Source of the DNA: Zoogloea sp041917255
GTDB lineage: Bacteria; Pseudomonadota; Gammaproteobacteria; Burkholderiales; Rhodocyclaceae
Length of the DNA stretch: 64,000 bases
NCBI GenBank assembly: GCA_041917255.1
Contig: JAYRYA010000006.1
Span: 1 to 64,000 of the forward strand
Direction of reading: 5' to 3'
This document shows, in pieces, positions 7,458 through 16,293 of this stretch (position 1 is the first letter of the stretch; every line of letters begins with the position of its first letter). Both the position numbers and the translations under genes were made by a program. The notes below the pieces were generated by a model. It did no database searches. It was not told the origin of the DNA and was given only the letters and a program-made list of their open reading frames with translations.

Positions 7458-8051
7458 TCAGTTGGCGATGGCCGCCTCGATCTCGGCGAAGGTTCGCGCC
7501 ACCTCGCTCGTCTGGAGCGGGATGCCCATCTGTCGGGCGATCTGCGACGCCGAGAAGATGCCGCGTACTGCCCGGCTGCCATCCGGCGCATCCTCAACCA
7601 CCAGCGCATGCTGCCGGCCGCAGGATTTGAGGGTCGCAACCACGTGTCCGACTTCGGAGCGCAGCACATCGGACAGCGACACGGCATCCAGATCCTCGGA
7701 CGGGGCCATGATGTCACGGGCGGTGAGCTCCTCATGGCGCATCATGCGTTCTCGGGCGATGCGGGTCGGCTTTTCGCCGAGCAGATCGCTGGCGGTCACG
7801 ATGCCGGCCACGCGCCGGTTGGCATCGGTCACGAAGAGCAGGCGCACCCCGCGCAGGATCATGCTGTGGTTGGTCTCGGCCAGGGAGGTATCCTGGTCGA
7901 TCGTGGCGGCCGGAATCCGCCGCAAGTCGGTCATCACTTCGATGGCCGGTGACGACAGGGTGACCCTCGCCATGCTCCAGGCGTCGGTGATGTCGCAACT
8001 GCCACTGCTGACCCGGAACTGTTTGATCGGTTGATAGTGCAAGCGCTCCAT
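7458..8051 (-). CDS. CBS-domain protein
   Basis: A stand-alone pair of CBS domains, usually a sensor of adenine nucleotides. The frame extends to a TTG at 8066, but the ATG at 8051 is directly preceded by GGAGGAG and is the likely start, giving 197 residues. CBS motifs are visible around residues 37-85 (VMTDLRRIPAATIDQDTSL ... VAGIVTASDLLGE) and 100-180 (DIMAPSEDLDAV ... VRGIFSASQIARQMG). There is no attached enzymatic or transport domain, so the partner is unknown. The gene appears monocistronic. Confidence 0.85.
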   Translation of the reverse strand: MERLHYQPIKQFRVSSGSCDITDAWSMARVTLSSPAIEVMTDLRRIPAATIDQDTSLAETNHSMILRGVRLLFVTDANRRVAGIVTASDLLGEKPTRIARERMMRHEELTARDIMAPSEDLDAVSLSDVLRSEVGHVVATLKSCGRQHALVVEDAPDGSRAVRGIFSASQIARQMGIPLQTSEVARTFAEIEAAIAN

Positions 8052-8168
8052 GGTGTCTCCTCCCAATGTGCCCTACGCAAAACCCGTCGCTGGATGCAGC
8101 GCCGGAACAAACCGGATTTTTATGTAAAAACTGAGACAGATCGTCGCACGCAGAGGTTCCACCAAACA

Positions 8169-8198
8169 AAATCCGGCCCAGCAAGGCGGGCCGGATTT
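8169..8198 (-). terminator. Intrinsic terminator of rppH
   Basis: AAATCCGGCCC (8169-8179) pairs with 8188-8198, an 11-bp perfect stem. On the minus strand it is followed by TTTTGTTT. It sits immediately after the rppH stop. Confidence 0.8.
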
Positions 8199-8201
8199 CA
8201 T

Positions 8202-8762
8202 TCAGGACGACGAGCGCGGCACGTCGGTGATCGCCTGCGCAACCGCTGCCGCAGCGATGCGATAGCTTTCAGGGATGTCGAACAGCCTGTCGCGGAACAG
8301 CAGGCGGGACAACTCCAGGAGCGCAGACTGATACACCCCGCGCTTGAACTCGATCACCGCTTCAAGCGGCACCCAGTAATAGCTCCAGCGCCAGGCATCG
8401 AACTCCGGGTGATTGCTGGCACGCAGGCAAACGTCAGAATCACGCCCCACCAGCCGCAGCAGAAACCAGATCTGTTTCTGCCCGCGATAGGTGTTACGCC
8501 ATTCACGCTTGATCCAGTGCTTGGGCACCTCGTAGCGCAACCAGCCGCGGGTGCGGCCGATGATGCGGACGTGCTCAGGCTTCAAGCCGACTTCTTCGAA
8601 GAGCTCACGGTACATGGCCTGTTCCGGCGATTCGCCGTGCTTGATTCCGCCTTGCGGAAACTGCCAGGAATGTTCTCGTATCCGTTTGCCCCAGAAAACC
8701 TCGTTGCGCGCATTCACCAGAATGATGCCGACGTTAGGCCGATAGCCTTCACGATCGAGCAT
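8202..8762 (-). CDS. rppH: RNA 5'-pyrophosphohydrolase RppH
   Basis: This Nudix enzyme removes pyrophosphate from 5'-triphosphate RNA and so triggers RNase E-dependent mRNA decay. The 186 residues start MLDREGYRPNVGIILVN, nearly invariant in RppH. They contain the Nudix box GGIKHGESPEQAMYRELFEEVGL and the conserved WRNTYRGQKQIWFLLRL block. The gene is divergent from proS, an arrangement frequent in betaproteobacteria. The 160-base gap between them holds both promoters. Confidence 0.95.
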   Translation of the reverse strand: MLDREGYRPNVGIILVNARNEVFWGKRIREHSWQFPQGGIKHGESPEQAMYRELFEEVGLKPEHVRIIGRTRGWLRYEVPKHWIKREWRNTYRGQKQIWFLLRLVGRDSDVCLRASNHPEFDAWRWSYYWVPLEAVIEFKRGVYQSALLELSRLLFRDRLFDIPESYRIAAAAVAQAITDVPRSSS

Positions 8763-8926
8763 GGTGCAACCTTTAATTCATGAACTGTCTTGGATTCTTC
8801 CACATTTCCCCACGCGGTGAAAGAAGGAACCCCAAATCGGTGCCTCGCGACATGGACGCAGCCATTCCCTTAGAAGCACGCTAAAATCACGAGTTCTCTT
8901 TAGTAACTAGTAACGGACATCCGCCC

Positions 8927-10645
8927 ATGCGTGCCTCCCAGTTCTTCCTCTCCACGCTCAAGGAAGCCCCGTCCGACGCCGAAGTCATCAGTCACAAGCT
9001 GATGATGCGTGCGGGGTTGATCAAACGCCTCGCCGGCGGCATCTACACCTGGATGCCCCTGGGCCTGCGTGCCCTGCGCAAGGTGGAGAACATCGTGCGG
9101 GAAGAGATGAACCGAGCCGGAGCGATCGAAGTGCTGATGCCCGCCGTGCAGCCGGCCGAGCTGTGGCAGGAATCCGGCCGCTGGGATTTCTACGGCCCCG
9201 AACTGCTTCGCTTCAAGGATCGCCACGACCGCGACTTCGTGATCGGCCCGACCCACGAGGAGGTCATCACCGACGTGGTGCGCAAGGATCTGAAGAGCTA
9301 CCGTCAGCTGCCCAAGCACTTCTACCAGATCCAGACCAAGTTCCGCGACGAGATCCGCCCCCGCTTCGGCGTGATGCGCGGCCGCGAATTCACGATGAAG
9401 GACGGCTACTCCTTCCACAGCTCCTTCGAGGATCTGCAGCGTGAATACCGCAACATGTACGACACCTACCACCGCATCTTCAACCGCCTGGGCCTGAAGT
9501 TCCGCGCGGTGGCGGCCGACACCGGCTCGATCGGCGGCACCGGCTCCCACGAATTCCACGTCATCGCCGAGACCGGCGAGGACGACATCGCCTACTGCCC
9601 GGATTCCAACTTCGCCGCCAACGTCGAACTGGCCGAAGCCCTGGCGCCCACCACGCCGCGCCCCGCCGCCTCGGCCGCCCTCACCAAGGTACACACCCCG
9701 GGCGTCAAGACCATCGACGAGCTCGCCGCCTTCCTCAAGGTGCCGGCCACGTCCACGGTCAAGGCCATCGTCGTCGACGGCGACGAATCCACCGGCAACA
9801 CGCCCGTGCTGCTCCTGCTGCGCGGCGACCACGAACTCAACGAGGTCAAGGCCCAGAAGGTGGCCGGCGTGAAGAACCCGCTCACCTTCGCCTCCCCCGC
9901 CGCCATTCTTGCCGCCTTCGGCGCCAACGCCGGCTCCCTGGGCCCGGTGGGCTTTGCCGGCCGCGTGGTGATGGACCGCAGCGTGGCCGCGATGGCCGAT
10001 TTCGTCACCGGCGCCAACGAAGACGACCACCACTTCACCGGCGTCAACATCGGCCGCGACTTCCCCGAGGCCGAAGTGGCCGACCTGCGCAACGTGGTGG
10101 CCGGCGACCCGTCGCCCGACGGCAAGGGCACGCTCGAGATCTGCCGCGGCATTGAAGTCGGCCACATCTTCCAGCTGCGCACCAAGTACTCCGAAGCCCT
10201 CAACTGCAAGTTCCTCAACGAGCAGGGCAAGGAGCAGATCATGGAGATGGGCTGCTACGGCATCGGCGTGTCGCGCATCCTCGGCGCCGCCATCGAGCAG
10301 AACAACGACGCCCGCGGCATCATCTGGCCGGACGCCATCGCGCCCTTCCAGGTCGCCATCGTGCCGATGGGCTACGCCAAGTCCGAAGCCGTGCGCGAAG
10401 CCGCCGACGCGCTGTATGCCCAGCTCGTCGGCGCCGGCATCGACGCCTTCCTGGACGACCGCGACGAGCGTCCGGGTTCGCTGCTGGCCGACAACGAACT
10501 GATCGGCACCCCGCACCGGGTGGTGATCGGCGACCGCGGCCTGAAGGAAGGCGTGGTCGAGTACCAGGGCCGCCGCGACGCCGAAGCCACCAAGGTGGCC
10601 GTAGCCGACGTAACTGCCACCGTCATCGCCAAGCTCAAGGGCTGA
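8927..10645 (+). CDS. proS: Prolyl-tRNA synthetase
   Basis: This class II synthetase charges tRNA-Pro. The 572-residue length fits the bacterial type with the INS editing domain (about residues 230-390) inserted between motifs 2 and 3, which hydrolyses mischarged Ala-tRNA-Pro. Motif 2 (FRDEIRPRFGVMRGREFTMKD) and motif 3 (GCYGIGVSRILGAAIEQ) are intact, as is a C-terminal anticodon-binding domain. The lytic transglycosylase gene starts 2 bases after the stop, so both are probably cotranscribed. Confidence 0.97.
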   Translation: MRASQFFLSTLKEAPSDAEVISHKLMMRAGLIKRLAGGIYTWMPLGLRALRKVENIVREEMNRAGAIEVLMPAVQPAELWQESGRWDFYGPELLRFKDRHDRDFVIGPTHEEVITDVVRKDLKSYRQLPKHFYQIQTKFRDEIRPRFGVMRGREFTMKDGYSFHSSFEDLQREYRNMYDTYHRIFNRLGLKFRAVAADTGSIGGTGSHEFHVIAETGEDDIAYCPDSNFAANVELAEALAPTTPRPAASAALTKVHTPGVKTIDELAAFLKVPATSTVKAIVVDGDESTGNTPVLLLLRGDHELNEVKAQKVAGVKNPLTFASPAAILAAFGANAGSLGPVGFAGRVVMDRSVAAMADFVTGANEDDHHFTGVNIGRDFPEAEVADLRNVVAGDPSPDGKGTLEICRGIEVGHIFQLRTKYSEALNCKFLNEQGKEQIMEMGCYGIGVSRILGAAIEQNNDARGIIWPDAIAPFQVAIVPMGYAKSEAVREAADALYAQLVGAGIDAFLDDRDERPGSLLADNELIGTPHRVVIGDRGLKEGVVEYQGRRDAEATKVAVADVTATVIAKLKG

Positions 10646-10647
10646 CG

Positions 10648-11277
10648 ATGCGCCGCCTGCCCGCCCTCGTCCGCTCCGGCCTCGCAGCCCTGCTGCTGGG
10701 TGGAGTTGCCGCGTCGGCGCAGGCCGGCAACCAACAGTACGAGCCCCTCGCCGCCAGCGTGCAGGCCGCCCTGCACGCCGCGGTGGCGGATCAGGCGCCC
10801 CTCGATCCAAGTTTCCAGCGCTCGCCCGAGCGCGCCCGCTGGCTGGCCGAGATGTCCCAACGCATGGCCAAGCGCATCCCCGACGAAGCCGCCCGCTCCG
10901 AGCTACTGCGTGCGGTGCACTACGAAGCCACCCGCGCCGGGCTCGATCCGCAGCTGGTGCTGGGCCTGATCCAGGTGGAGAGCGGTTTCAAGAAATACGC
11001 CCTGTCGCCCGTCGGCGCGCGCGGCTACATGCAGGTGATGCCCTTCTGGGCACGCCTCATCGGCAACCAGGAAACCAACCTCTTCCACATGCGCACCAAC
11101 CTGCGCTTCGGTTGCACGATCCTGCGCCACTACCTGGACATCGAGAAGGGCGACCTCTTCCGCGCCCTGGGCCGCTACAACGGCAGCCTGGGCAAGGCCG
11201 AGTACCCCAACCTCGTGCGGGGCGCCTGGGAGCGCAACTGGGCCTACCCGCCGCTCCGGCTCGCCCAGAACCCCTGA
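10648..11277 (+). CDS. Lytic transglycosylase (SLT domain)
   Basis: This periplasmic enzyme cleaves the glycan strands of peptidoglycan. The 209 residues start with a signal peptide (MRRLPALVRSGLAALLLGG ... ASAQA). The SLT family-1 core follows, with the catalytic glutamate in LIQVESGFKKYALSPVGARG, then YMQVMPFWARLIG and the LRFGCTILRHYLD helix. It begins 2 bases after proS, and proS-SLT adjacency recurs in related genomes. It ends before a bidirectional terminator shared with mnmA. Confidence 0.92.
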   Translation: MRRLPALVRSGLAALLLGGVAASAQAGNQQYEPLAASVQAALHAAVADQAPLDPSFQRSPERARWLAEMSQRMAKRIPDEAARSELLRAVHYEATRAGLDPQLVLGLIQVESGFKKYALSPVGARGYMQVMPFWARLIGNQETNLFHMRTNLRFGCTILRHYLDIEKGDLFRALGRYNGSLGKAEYPNLVRGAWERNWAYPPLRLAQNP

Positions 11278-11289
11278 AAAATACATTAC

Positions 11290-11316
11290 AAAAAGGCGCC
11301 ACACGGCGCCTTTTTT
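11290..11316. terminator. Bidirectional intrinsic terminator
   Basis: AAAAAGGCGCC, the loop ACAC, then GGCGCCTTTTTT. It has symmetric A and T tracts between the convergent transglycosylase and mnmA genes. Confidence 0.88.
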
Positions 11317-11335
11317 GCATCAAATCAACTCATCG

Positions 11336-12448
11336 TCAGTCGACGATGATCCCGCCACCCAAACACACCCGGCTCTCGTAGATCACCACGCTCTGCCCCG
11401 GCGTCACCGCCCACTGGGGCTGGGCGAAGGCGATCTCGGCGCGGCCATTCGCCAGCACGTCGATCTCGCAGGGCGCGTCCGGCGTGCGGTAGCGCGGCTT
11501 GGCGGTGTAGACCCAGTTGGTGCGCGGATCGCGGCCGGAAACCCACGACAGCTCGCCGGCAATCAGGCGATCCTTCAACAGCGCCGGATGGTCGTGGCCC
11601 TGCACCACGTACAGCACGTTCTTCGCCACGTCCTTCCTGGCTGCGTACCACGCGTCGTGTTCGCCTGCGTCGTCCTGGTTGCCCTTGATGCCGCCGATCT
11701 GCAGGCCCTTGCGCTGACCAACGGTGTGATACATCAGCCCTTGATGCTGGCCGATCACCTTATCGTTTTCCAGCGTGCGGATCTCGCCCGGCTTGGCCGG
11801 CAGATAGCGCGCCAGGAACTCCCGAAAGGGCCGCTCGCCGATGAAGCAGATGCCCGTCGAATCCTTCTTGGCGTACACATGAAGGCCGGCCGCCTCGGCC
11901 ATCTTGCGCACGTCGCGTTTGTACAGGTGGCCGATGGGGAACAGGGTTTTGGAGAGCTGAGCCTGGTTCAGACGGTACAGGAAGTAGCTCTGATCCTTGG
12001 TGCCGTCCTCCGCCTTCAGCAGCTGGAATTCGGTGCGCCCGTCGTTGGTCCATTCGCGCACCTGGGCGTAATGGCCGGTGGCGATGCGGTCGGCGCCCAG
12101 CGCCATCGCGTGATCCAGGAAGGCGCGGAACTTGATTTCGGAGTTGCACAGGATGTCCGGGTTCGGCGTGCGGCCGGCTTCGTATTCGCGCAGAAAATCG
12201 GCGAACACCCGCTCCTTGTATTCCTTCGAGAAGTTCACCACTTCCAGGTCGATACCCAGCACGTCGGCCACCGACACCACATCCACCAGATCCTGGCGGG
12301 TGGAACAGTATTCGTCGTCATCGTCGTCTTCCCAGTTCTTCATGAACAGACCGACCACTTCGTAGCCCTGCTGCTTGAGCAACAACGCCGCGACCGACGA
12401 ATCCACGCCGCCAGACATGCCGACAACGACTTTTTCCTTACGAGACAT
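11336..12448 (-). CDS. mnmA: tRNA-specific 2-thiouridylase MnmA
   Basis: This enzyme thiolates U34 of tRNA-Lys, -Glu and -Gln. Of several in-frame starts, the ATG at 12448 (MSRKEKVVVGMSGGVDSS) places the PP-loop ATP-binding motif at the N-terminus, as in the family, giving 370 residues. The two catalytic cysteines are in PDILCNSEIKF and STGICFIGE. The last 11 bases of the upstream gene overlap its start, so nudJ, a secreted protein gene and mnmA form a tightly coupled operon. Confidence 0.95.
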   Translation of the reverse strand: MSRKEKVVVGMSGGVDSSVAALLLKQQGYEVVGLFMKNWEDDDDDEYCSTRQDLVDVVSVADVLGIDLEVVNFSKEYKERVFADFLREYEAGRTPNPDILCNSEIKFRAFLDHAMALGADRIATGHYAQVREWTNDGRTEFQLLKAEDGTKDQSYFLYRLNQAQLSKTLFPIGHLYKRDVRKMAEAAGLHVYAKKDSTGICFIGERPFREFLARYLPAKPGEIRTLENDKVIGQHQGLMYHTVGQRKGLQIGGIKGNQDDAGEHDAWYAARKDVAKNVLYVVQGHDHPALLKDRLIAGELSWVSGRDPRTNWVYTAKPRYRTPDAPCEIDVLANGRAEIAFAQPQWAVTPGQSVVIYESRVCLGGGIIVD

Positions 12449-13025
12449 CGGGTCCCTCTCCATCCAGCCAGTCTTCCAGGGGCAACACCACGGCTGGATC
12501 GCCATGTTCCCCAAACCAAGTATCCACTGCGAAACGCGCCCCAGCGTCGGGCGCATCGTCGCGGCCCCGCTCGCGCAGCACCGCCGAAAAATGCTGGGCC
12601 ACCAGCCAGCGTACCCGCCGACGCACCGGGTCGACCACATGGAACCGTAACAGGCCGCGCGCCTCGAGCATTGTCAACAGGCGTGTCGTCGAGGTGGCGT
12701 GGTCGATGCAGTCCATCGAGCCGTGCTCGCCGAAATCCAGGTAATCCCCTGGACGATCGACGCTGATCGGCAGCTGCTCTCCAGCCCAGCGGTAAAGCTG
12801 CCCGAGCACCTGCGCCACGATCGCCCGCTCGGCCACTGCCGATTCGGCCCGCAACAGCCGCGCCGCCACCTCGGCCAGCTGCGCTTCGGAAAACCGCGCT
12901 TCGGCCTCGACGAGACAGCCGTAGTTGTAGCAGATCGGCACCTGCTCGTCCGCCCGCACTGGCCCATGGGCCAGTCCAGCCGCCAGCACCACGCCCGCAA
13001 AGGCCGGGCGAAAGCCCGGAATCAC
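12438..13025 (-). CDS. Secreted protein with possible transglutaminase-like Cys-His-Asp triad
   Basis: No named family is recognised with certainty. The GTG at 13025 overlaps the nudJ stop (GTGA) and creates a signal peptide (MIPGFRPAFAGVVLAAGLAHG, cut near VRA), so this start is preferred over upstream in-frame codons. The mature part of about 170 residues contains SMDCIDHATSTTRLL, AQHFSAVL and FAVDTWF. The spacing of Cys, His and Asp is that of papain/transglutaminase-like folds, so it could be a periplasmic cysteine peptidase or transglutaminase-like enzyme. It overlaps mnmA by 11 bases. The function is inferred only. Confidence 0.72.
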   Translation of the reverse strand: MIPGFRPAFAGVVLAAGLAHGPVRADEQVPICYNYGCLVEAEARFSEAQLAEVAARLLRAESAVAERAIVAQVLGQLYRWAGEQLPISVDRPGDYLDFGEHGSMDCIDHATSTTRLLTMLEARGLLRFHVVDPVRRRVRWLVAQHFSAVLRERGRDDAPDAGARFAVDTWFGEHGDPAVVLPLEDWLDGEGPDVS

Positions 13026-13474
13026 GCGTCGTAGTGCCGGATCAGATCCAGCGGATAGCGCCGCCCGGCCATGTAGTCCTCGCAGCACTGCAGGATCAAC
13101 GGGCTGCGGTGGCGTTCGCGGGTCTCCCGCAGCTCTTCGAGCGTCAGCCACACCGCACGCACGATGCCGGTATCGAGCTTGCGCTCGGGGTCAAAACCGG
13201 TGACCGAACCGCCAAAGGCAAAACGCAGGTAGGTGATGTCGCCGGCCGGCCGCGGCCACTGATAGATACCGACCAGAAACTCCGGCCGGAAGACATGCGC
13301 CGTTTCCTCCAGCGCCTCGCGGGCGGCCGCATTGACAAGCGACTCGCCGCGATCCAGATGCCCGGCCGGCTGGTTGAAACGCAGACCGTCGTCGGTCTCC
13401 TCCTCCACCACCAGAAAACGCCCATCGCGCTCGACCACCGCCGCAACCGTGACATTTGGCTTCCAGATCCTCAT
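13022..13474 (-). CDS. nudJ: Nudix hydrolase NudJ (phosphatase)
   Basis: The E. coli relative hydrolyses HMP-pyrophosphate and other nucleoside or prenyl pyrophosphates. The Nudix box reads GHLDRGESLVNAAAREALEETA, with alanine where glycine is usual at its end. The N-terminus RIWKPNVTVAAVVE and C-terminus RYPLDLIRHYDA match NudJ. Three in-frame starts exist (GTG 13489, ATG 13480, ATG 13474). The last fits the family N-terminus best and gives 150 residues. It leads a coupled operon with the secreted protein gene and mnmA. nudJ-mnmA linkage is also seen in enterobacteria. Confidence 0.9.
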   Translation of the reverse strand: MRIWKPNVTVAAVVERDGRFLVVEEETDDGLRFNQPAGHLDRGESLVNAAAREALEETAHVFRPEFLVGIYQWPRPAGDITYLRFAFGGSVTGFDPERKLDTGIVRAVWLTLEELRETRERHRSPLILQCCEDYMAGRRYPLDLIRHYDA

Positions 13475-13593
13475 GGGCATCTCGTGCACGCAAAATTGTT
13501 ATTTTACCCCCTTCGGGCCGGCGGTCCGCAGACCTGCGGAATGCGCTAGAATCGAAAGCTTAAATTTTCTGTATTCAGCTGGAGATCCCCACA

Positions 13594-14514
13594 ATGTCGA
13601 TGGCAGACCGCGACGGTTTCATCTGGTACGACGGCAAGCTCGTGCCGTGGCGTGAAGCAACCACCCACGTGCTCACCCACTCCCTCCACTATGGCCTGTC
13701 GGTCTTCGAGGGCGTTCGTGCCTACAACACCGTAAGCGGCACCGCGATCTTCCGCCTCGCCGAGCACACCCAGCGCCTGCTCAACTCCGGCAAGATCTAC
13801 ATGATGAACATTCCTTACTCCAAGGAAGAACTCATGGAAGCCCAGCTGGAGGTCGTGCGCGCCAACAAGCTCGAATCCTGCTATCTGCGCCCGATCGCCT
13901 TCTACGGCTCCGAAAAGATGGGCATCTCCACCAAGGGCGCCACGGTGCACGTCGCCATCGCCGCCTGGCCGTGGGGCGCCTACCTCGGCGAAGACGGCCT
14001 TGAGAAGGGCATCCGCGTGAAGACCTCGTCCTTCGCCCGTCACCACGTCAACGTGACCATGCCCCGCGCCAAGCTGGCCTCCACCTACGCCAACTCCATC
14101 CTGGCCAATCTGGAAGCCACCGAAGCCGGCTACGACGAAGCCCTGCTCCTCGACACCAACGGCTTCGTGGCCGAGGGCGCCGGCGAAAACCTCTTCGTGA
14201 TCAAGGACGGCGCCATCTACGAACCCGAGATCGCCTCGGCCCTCACCGGCATCACCCGCTCCTCGGTGATCCAGGTCGCCAAGGAATTCGGCCTCGACGT
14301 GATCTCCAAGCGCATCACCCGCGACGACATCTACATTGCCGATGAAGCCTTCTTCACCGGCACCGCCGCTGAAGTCACCCCGATCCGCGAACTCGACGGT
14401 CGCGTCATCGGTGAAGGCAAGCGCGGCCCGATCACCCAGAAGCTGCAGGCCCGCTTCTTCGACATCGTCAACGGCAAGGCCCCCGAATACCAACACTGGC
14501 TTGCCTACATTTAA
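13594..14514 (+). CDS. ilvE: Branched-chain amino acid aminotransferase
   Basis: This fold-type IV PLP enzyme carries out the last transamination in valine, leucine and isoleucine synthesis. Its 306 residues show the typical start DGFIWYDGKLVPWREATTHVLTHSLHYG, the PLP-lysine segment MPRAKLASTYANSIL, and EGAGENLFVIKDG. GGAG lies 9 bases before the ATG at 13594; a second ATG two codons later is also possible. The divergent promoter region is shared with the nudJ operon. A small zinc-finger gene follows 15 bases downstream, probably in the same transcript. Confidence 0.95.
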   Translation: MSMADRDGFIWYDGKLVPWREATTHVLTHSLHYGLSVFEGVRAYNTVSGTAIFRLAEHTQRLLNSGKIYMMNIPYSKEELMEAQLEVVRANKLESCYLRPIAFYGSEKMGISTKGATVHVAIAAWPWGAYLGEDGLEKGIRVKTSSFARHHVNVTMPRAKLASTYANSILANLEATEAGYDEALLLDTNGFVAEGAGENLFVIKDGAIYEPEIASALTGITRSSVIQVAKEFGLDVISKRITRDDIYIADEAFFTGTAAEVTPIRELDGRVIGEGKRGPITQKLQARFFDIVNGKAPEYQHWLAYI

Positions 14515-14529
14515 GCAAGGGAGATTTCC

Positions 14530-14730
14530 ATGCCTGAAAACCAGGATAAAACCAAGCCGATCGAAGTCACCGCCAAGCAGCTTCCGCTGCACTGTCCGAT
14601 GCCGGATGCCCCCTTGTGGGCGCGCCATCCTCGCGTCTTCCTTGACGTGACCGCGGATGGCTCGGCGACCTGCCCTTACTGCGGCGCCCAGTACAAGTTT
14701 GCTGGTGAGCTGCCCAAGGGCCACCACTGA
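14530..14730 (+). CDS. Small zinc-finger (zf-CHCC) protein
   Basis: This 66-residue protein has a C-terminal CHCC zinc site: LHCPMPDAP, RHPRVFLD, then CPYCGAQYKF. The domain is the one found in the NDUFS6 subunit of mitochondrial complex I, and stand-alone bacterial copies of this size are common in betaproteobacteria beside ilvE. The exact role is unknown. A GGGAG site precedes the ATG. It is probably cotranscribed with ilvE. Confidence 0.85.
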   Translation: MPENQDKTKPIEVTAKQLPLHCPMPDAPLWARHPRVFLDVTADGSATCPYCGAQYKFAGELPKGHH

Positions 14731-14754
14731 CCCGGCCAGCGGCACTGACATCAA

Positions 14755-14776
14755 ACGGGGGCGGCAACGCCCCCGT
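14755..14776 (+). terminator. GNRA-loop hairpin after the zf-CHCC gene
   Basis: ACGGGGGCG (14755-14763), loop GCAA, then CGCCCCCGT (14768-14776). It is a stable 9-bp hairpin without a T-tract, so termination is possible but uncertain. Confidence 0.5.
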
Positions 14777-14802
14777 GTCACGTCCAACCCATCCAATTGC
14801 CC

Positions 14803-15234
14803 ATGACGAGTCCGATCTTCACCTCACCCGAAGAGGCCGAAACCGCCTTCTACGCCGCCCTGTCCCGCGCCGATCTCGACGGCATGATGGCCGTGTGGTC
14901 CGAAGACGAGGAAGTCGTCTGCATCCACCCGGGCAGCATCCGGCTTGTCGGCCTGGCCTCCATCCGTGAATCCTGGCGTCAGCTGTTTGCCGCCGGCACC
15001 CGCATCGTCGTGCATCCCACCCAGCCGGTGCAGTGGCTCAACGTGATGACCGCCGTGCACACCGTGCATCAGCGGGTGCACCTCGAGGGCGACCACCGTC
15101 TGCACCCGCCGATCATCGCCACCAACGTCTTCACCCGTGGCGCGGTTGGCTGGCGCATGGTGCTGCACCACGCCTCGCCCGCCCCCGACATGGACAACCT
15201 GCGCGGCAGCGACAGCCCCCACGTGGTCCATTGA
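14803..15234 (+). CDS. SnoaL/NTF2-like fold protein
   Basis: A 143-residue protein of the NTF2-like superfamily (DUF4440/SnoaL type), recognisable by EEAETAFYAALSRADLDGMMAVWSEDEEVVCIHPGS and the final WRMVLHHASPAP strand. Such proteins form a cone-shaped ligand pocket with varied roles, and the substrate is not evident here. A TTG lies two codons upstream, but the ATG at 14803 is the better start. The stop overlaps the TTG start of the following hydrolase, which suggests translational coupling. Confidence 0.82.
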   Translation: MTSPIFTSPEEAETAFYAALSRADLDGMMAVWSEDEEVVCIHPGSIRLVGLASIRESWRQLFAAGTRIVVHPTQPVQWLNVMTAVHTVHQRVHLEGDHRLHPPIIATNVFTRGAVGWRMVLHHASPAPDMDNLRGSDSPHVVH

Positions 15235-16202
15235 GCCCGTCGCCCGCAAACTCCACCTACCGGGCGCCCCGCTGGCTGCCCGGCGGTCATGCCCAGACCA
15301 TCTGGCCGCTGCTGCGCAAGGGCCGCATGCCGCCCTTCCAGCGCGAACGCTGGGCCACCCCCGACGACGATTTCATCGACCTCGACTGGCTACCACGGCG
15401 TCCTGGCGCACCGCTGGTGGTGCTCTTCCACGGGCTCGAAGGCTCAAGCCGCTCGCCCTACGCCCGCAGCCTGATGCGCCATCTGGCCGAGCTTGGCTGG
15501 AACGGCGTCGTCCCACACTTTCGTGGCTGCTCCGGCGAGCCCAACCTCAAGCCGCGCGCCTACCATTCGGGCGACGCCGACGAGATTGGCTGGATCCTCC
15601 AGCGGATCGCCGCGACTCATGCGGACATCCCGCGCTTTGCCGCCGGCGTGTCGCTGGGTGGCAACGCCCTGCTGCTGTGGCTCGGCACCCGGGGTGATGA
15701 CGCGAAAAAGCTGATCGACGGCGCGGCAGCGATCTGCCCGCCGCTGGATCTCGCCGCCGCTGGCCACAACCTGGGGCGCGGCTTCAACCTGCTATACACC
15801 CGCCACTTCCTGGCCACCCTCAAATCGAGCGCCCTGACCAAGCTGGCCCGCCACCCCGGCCTGTTTGACGCCGACGCGGTGCGCGCCGCCGCCAACCTCT
15901 ACCAGTTCGACAATCTCGTTACCGCACCGCTGCACGGCTATCGGGATACCGACGACTACTGGCAGCGCGCCTCCAGCAAGCCCCACCTGCAGGACATCCG
16001 TCTGCCAACGCTGGTCATCAACCCGAAGAACGACCCCTTCCTGCCCGCCAGCCATCTGCCCGGCCCAGCCGACGTGTCGCCTCACGTTCATCTAGAGCAA
16101 CCTGCCGAAGGCGGCCATGTGGGTTTCGTCAGCGGCCCATGGCCCGGGCGGCTCGACTGGCTGCCGCGGCGCCTCGTGCGCTTTTTCACGGACCGTGCCT
16201 GA
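15231..16202 (+). CDS. YheT-type alpha/beta hydrolase
   Basis: A 323-residue alpha/beta-hydrolase of the YheT/ABHD1-3 group, probably an esterase acting on an acyl substrate. The frame is open far upstream, but homologous sequence starts near YRAPRWLPGGHAQTIWPLL. A TTG at 15231 that overlaps the previous stop (TTGA) is the natural start. The nucleophile is in AAGVSLGGNALLLW, the oxyanion region is LFHGLEGSS, and the late histidine is in EGGHVGFV. It is probably cotranslated with the SnoaL-like gene. Confidence 0.9.
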   Translation: MSPSPANSTYRAPRWLPGGHAQTIWPLLRKGRMPPFQRERWATPDDDFIDLDWLPRRPGAPLVVLFHGLEGSSRSPYARSLMRHLAELGWNGVVPHFRGCSGEPNLKPRAYHSGDADEIGWILQRIAATHADIPRFAAGVSLGGNALLLWLGTRGDDAKKLIDGAAAICPPLDLAAAGHNLGRGFNLLYTRHFLATLKSSALTKLARHPGLFDADAVRAAANLYQFDNLVTAPLHGYRDTDDYWQRASSKPHLQDIRLPTLVINPKNDPFLPASHLPGPADVSPHVHLEQPAEGGHVGFVSGPWPGRLDWLPRRLVRFFTDRA

Positions 16203-16293
16203 TCCTGGGATCACAGCCAAACCCGCCTCACGGGGCTGACATCGAGCCCGCGTATAATCCACTTTTCATCATTTCTGCACCGGAGTCCGCCGC

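Noticed and set aside
8900..10810. Long minus-strand reading frame (636 codons) antisense to proS
   Set aside because: High-GC codon structure of proS leaves the opposite frame open. The translation is low-complexity Ala/Gly/His/Val with no family motif, and proS is certain.
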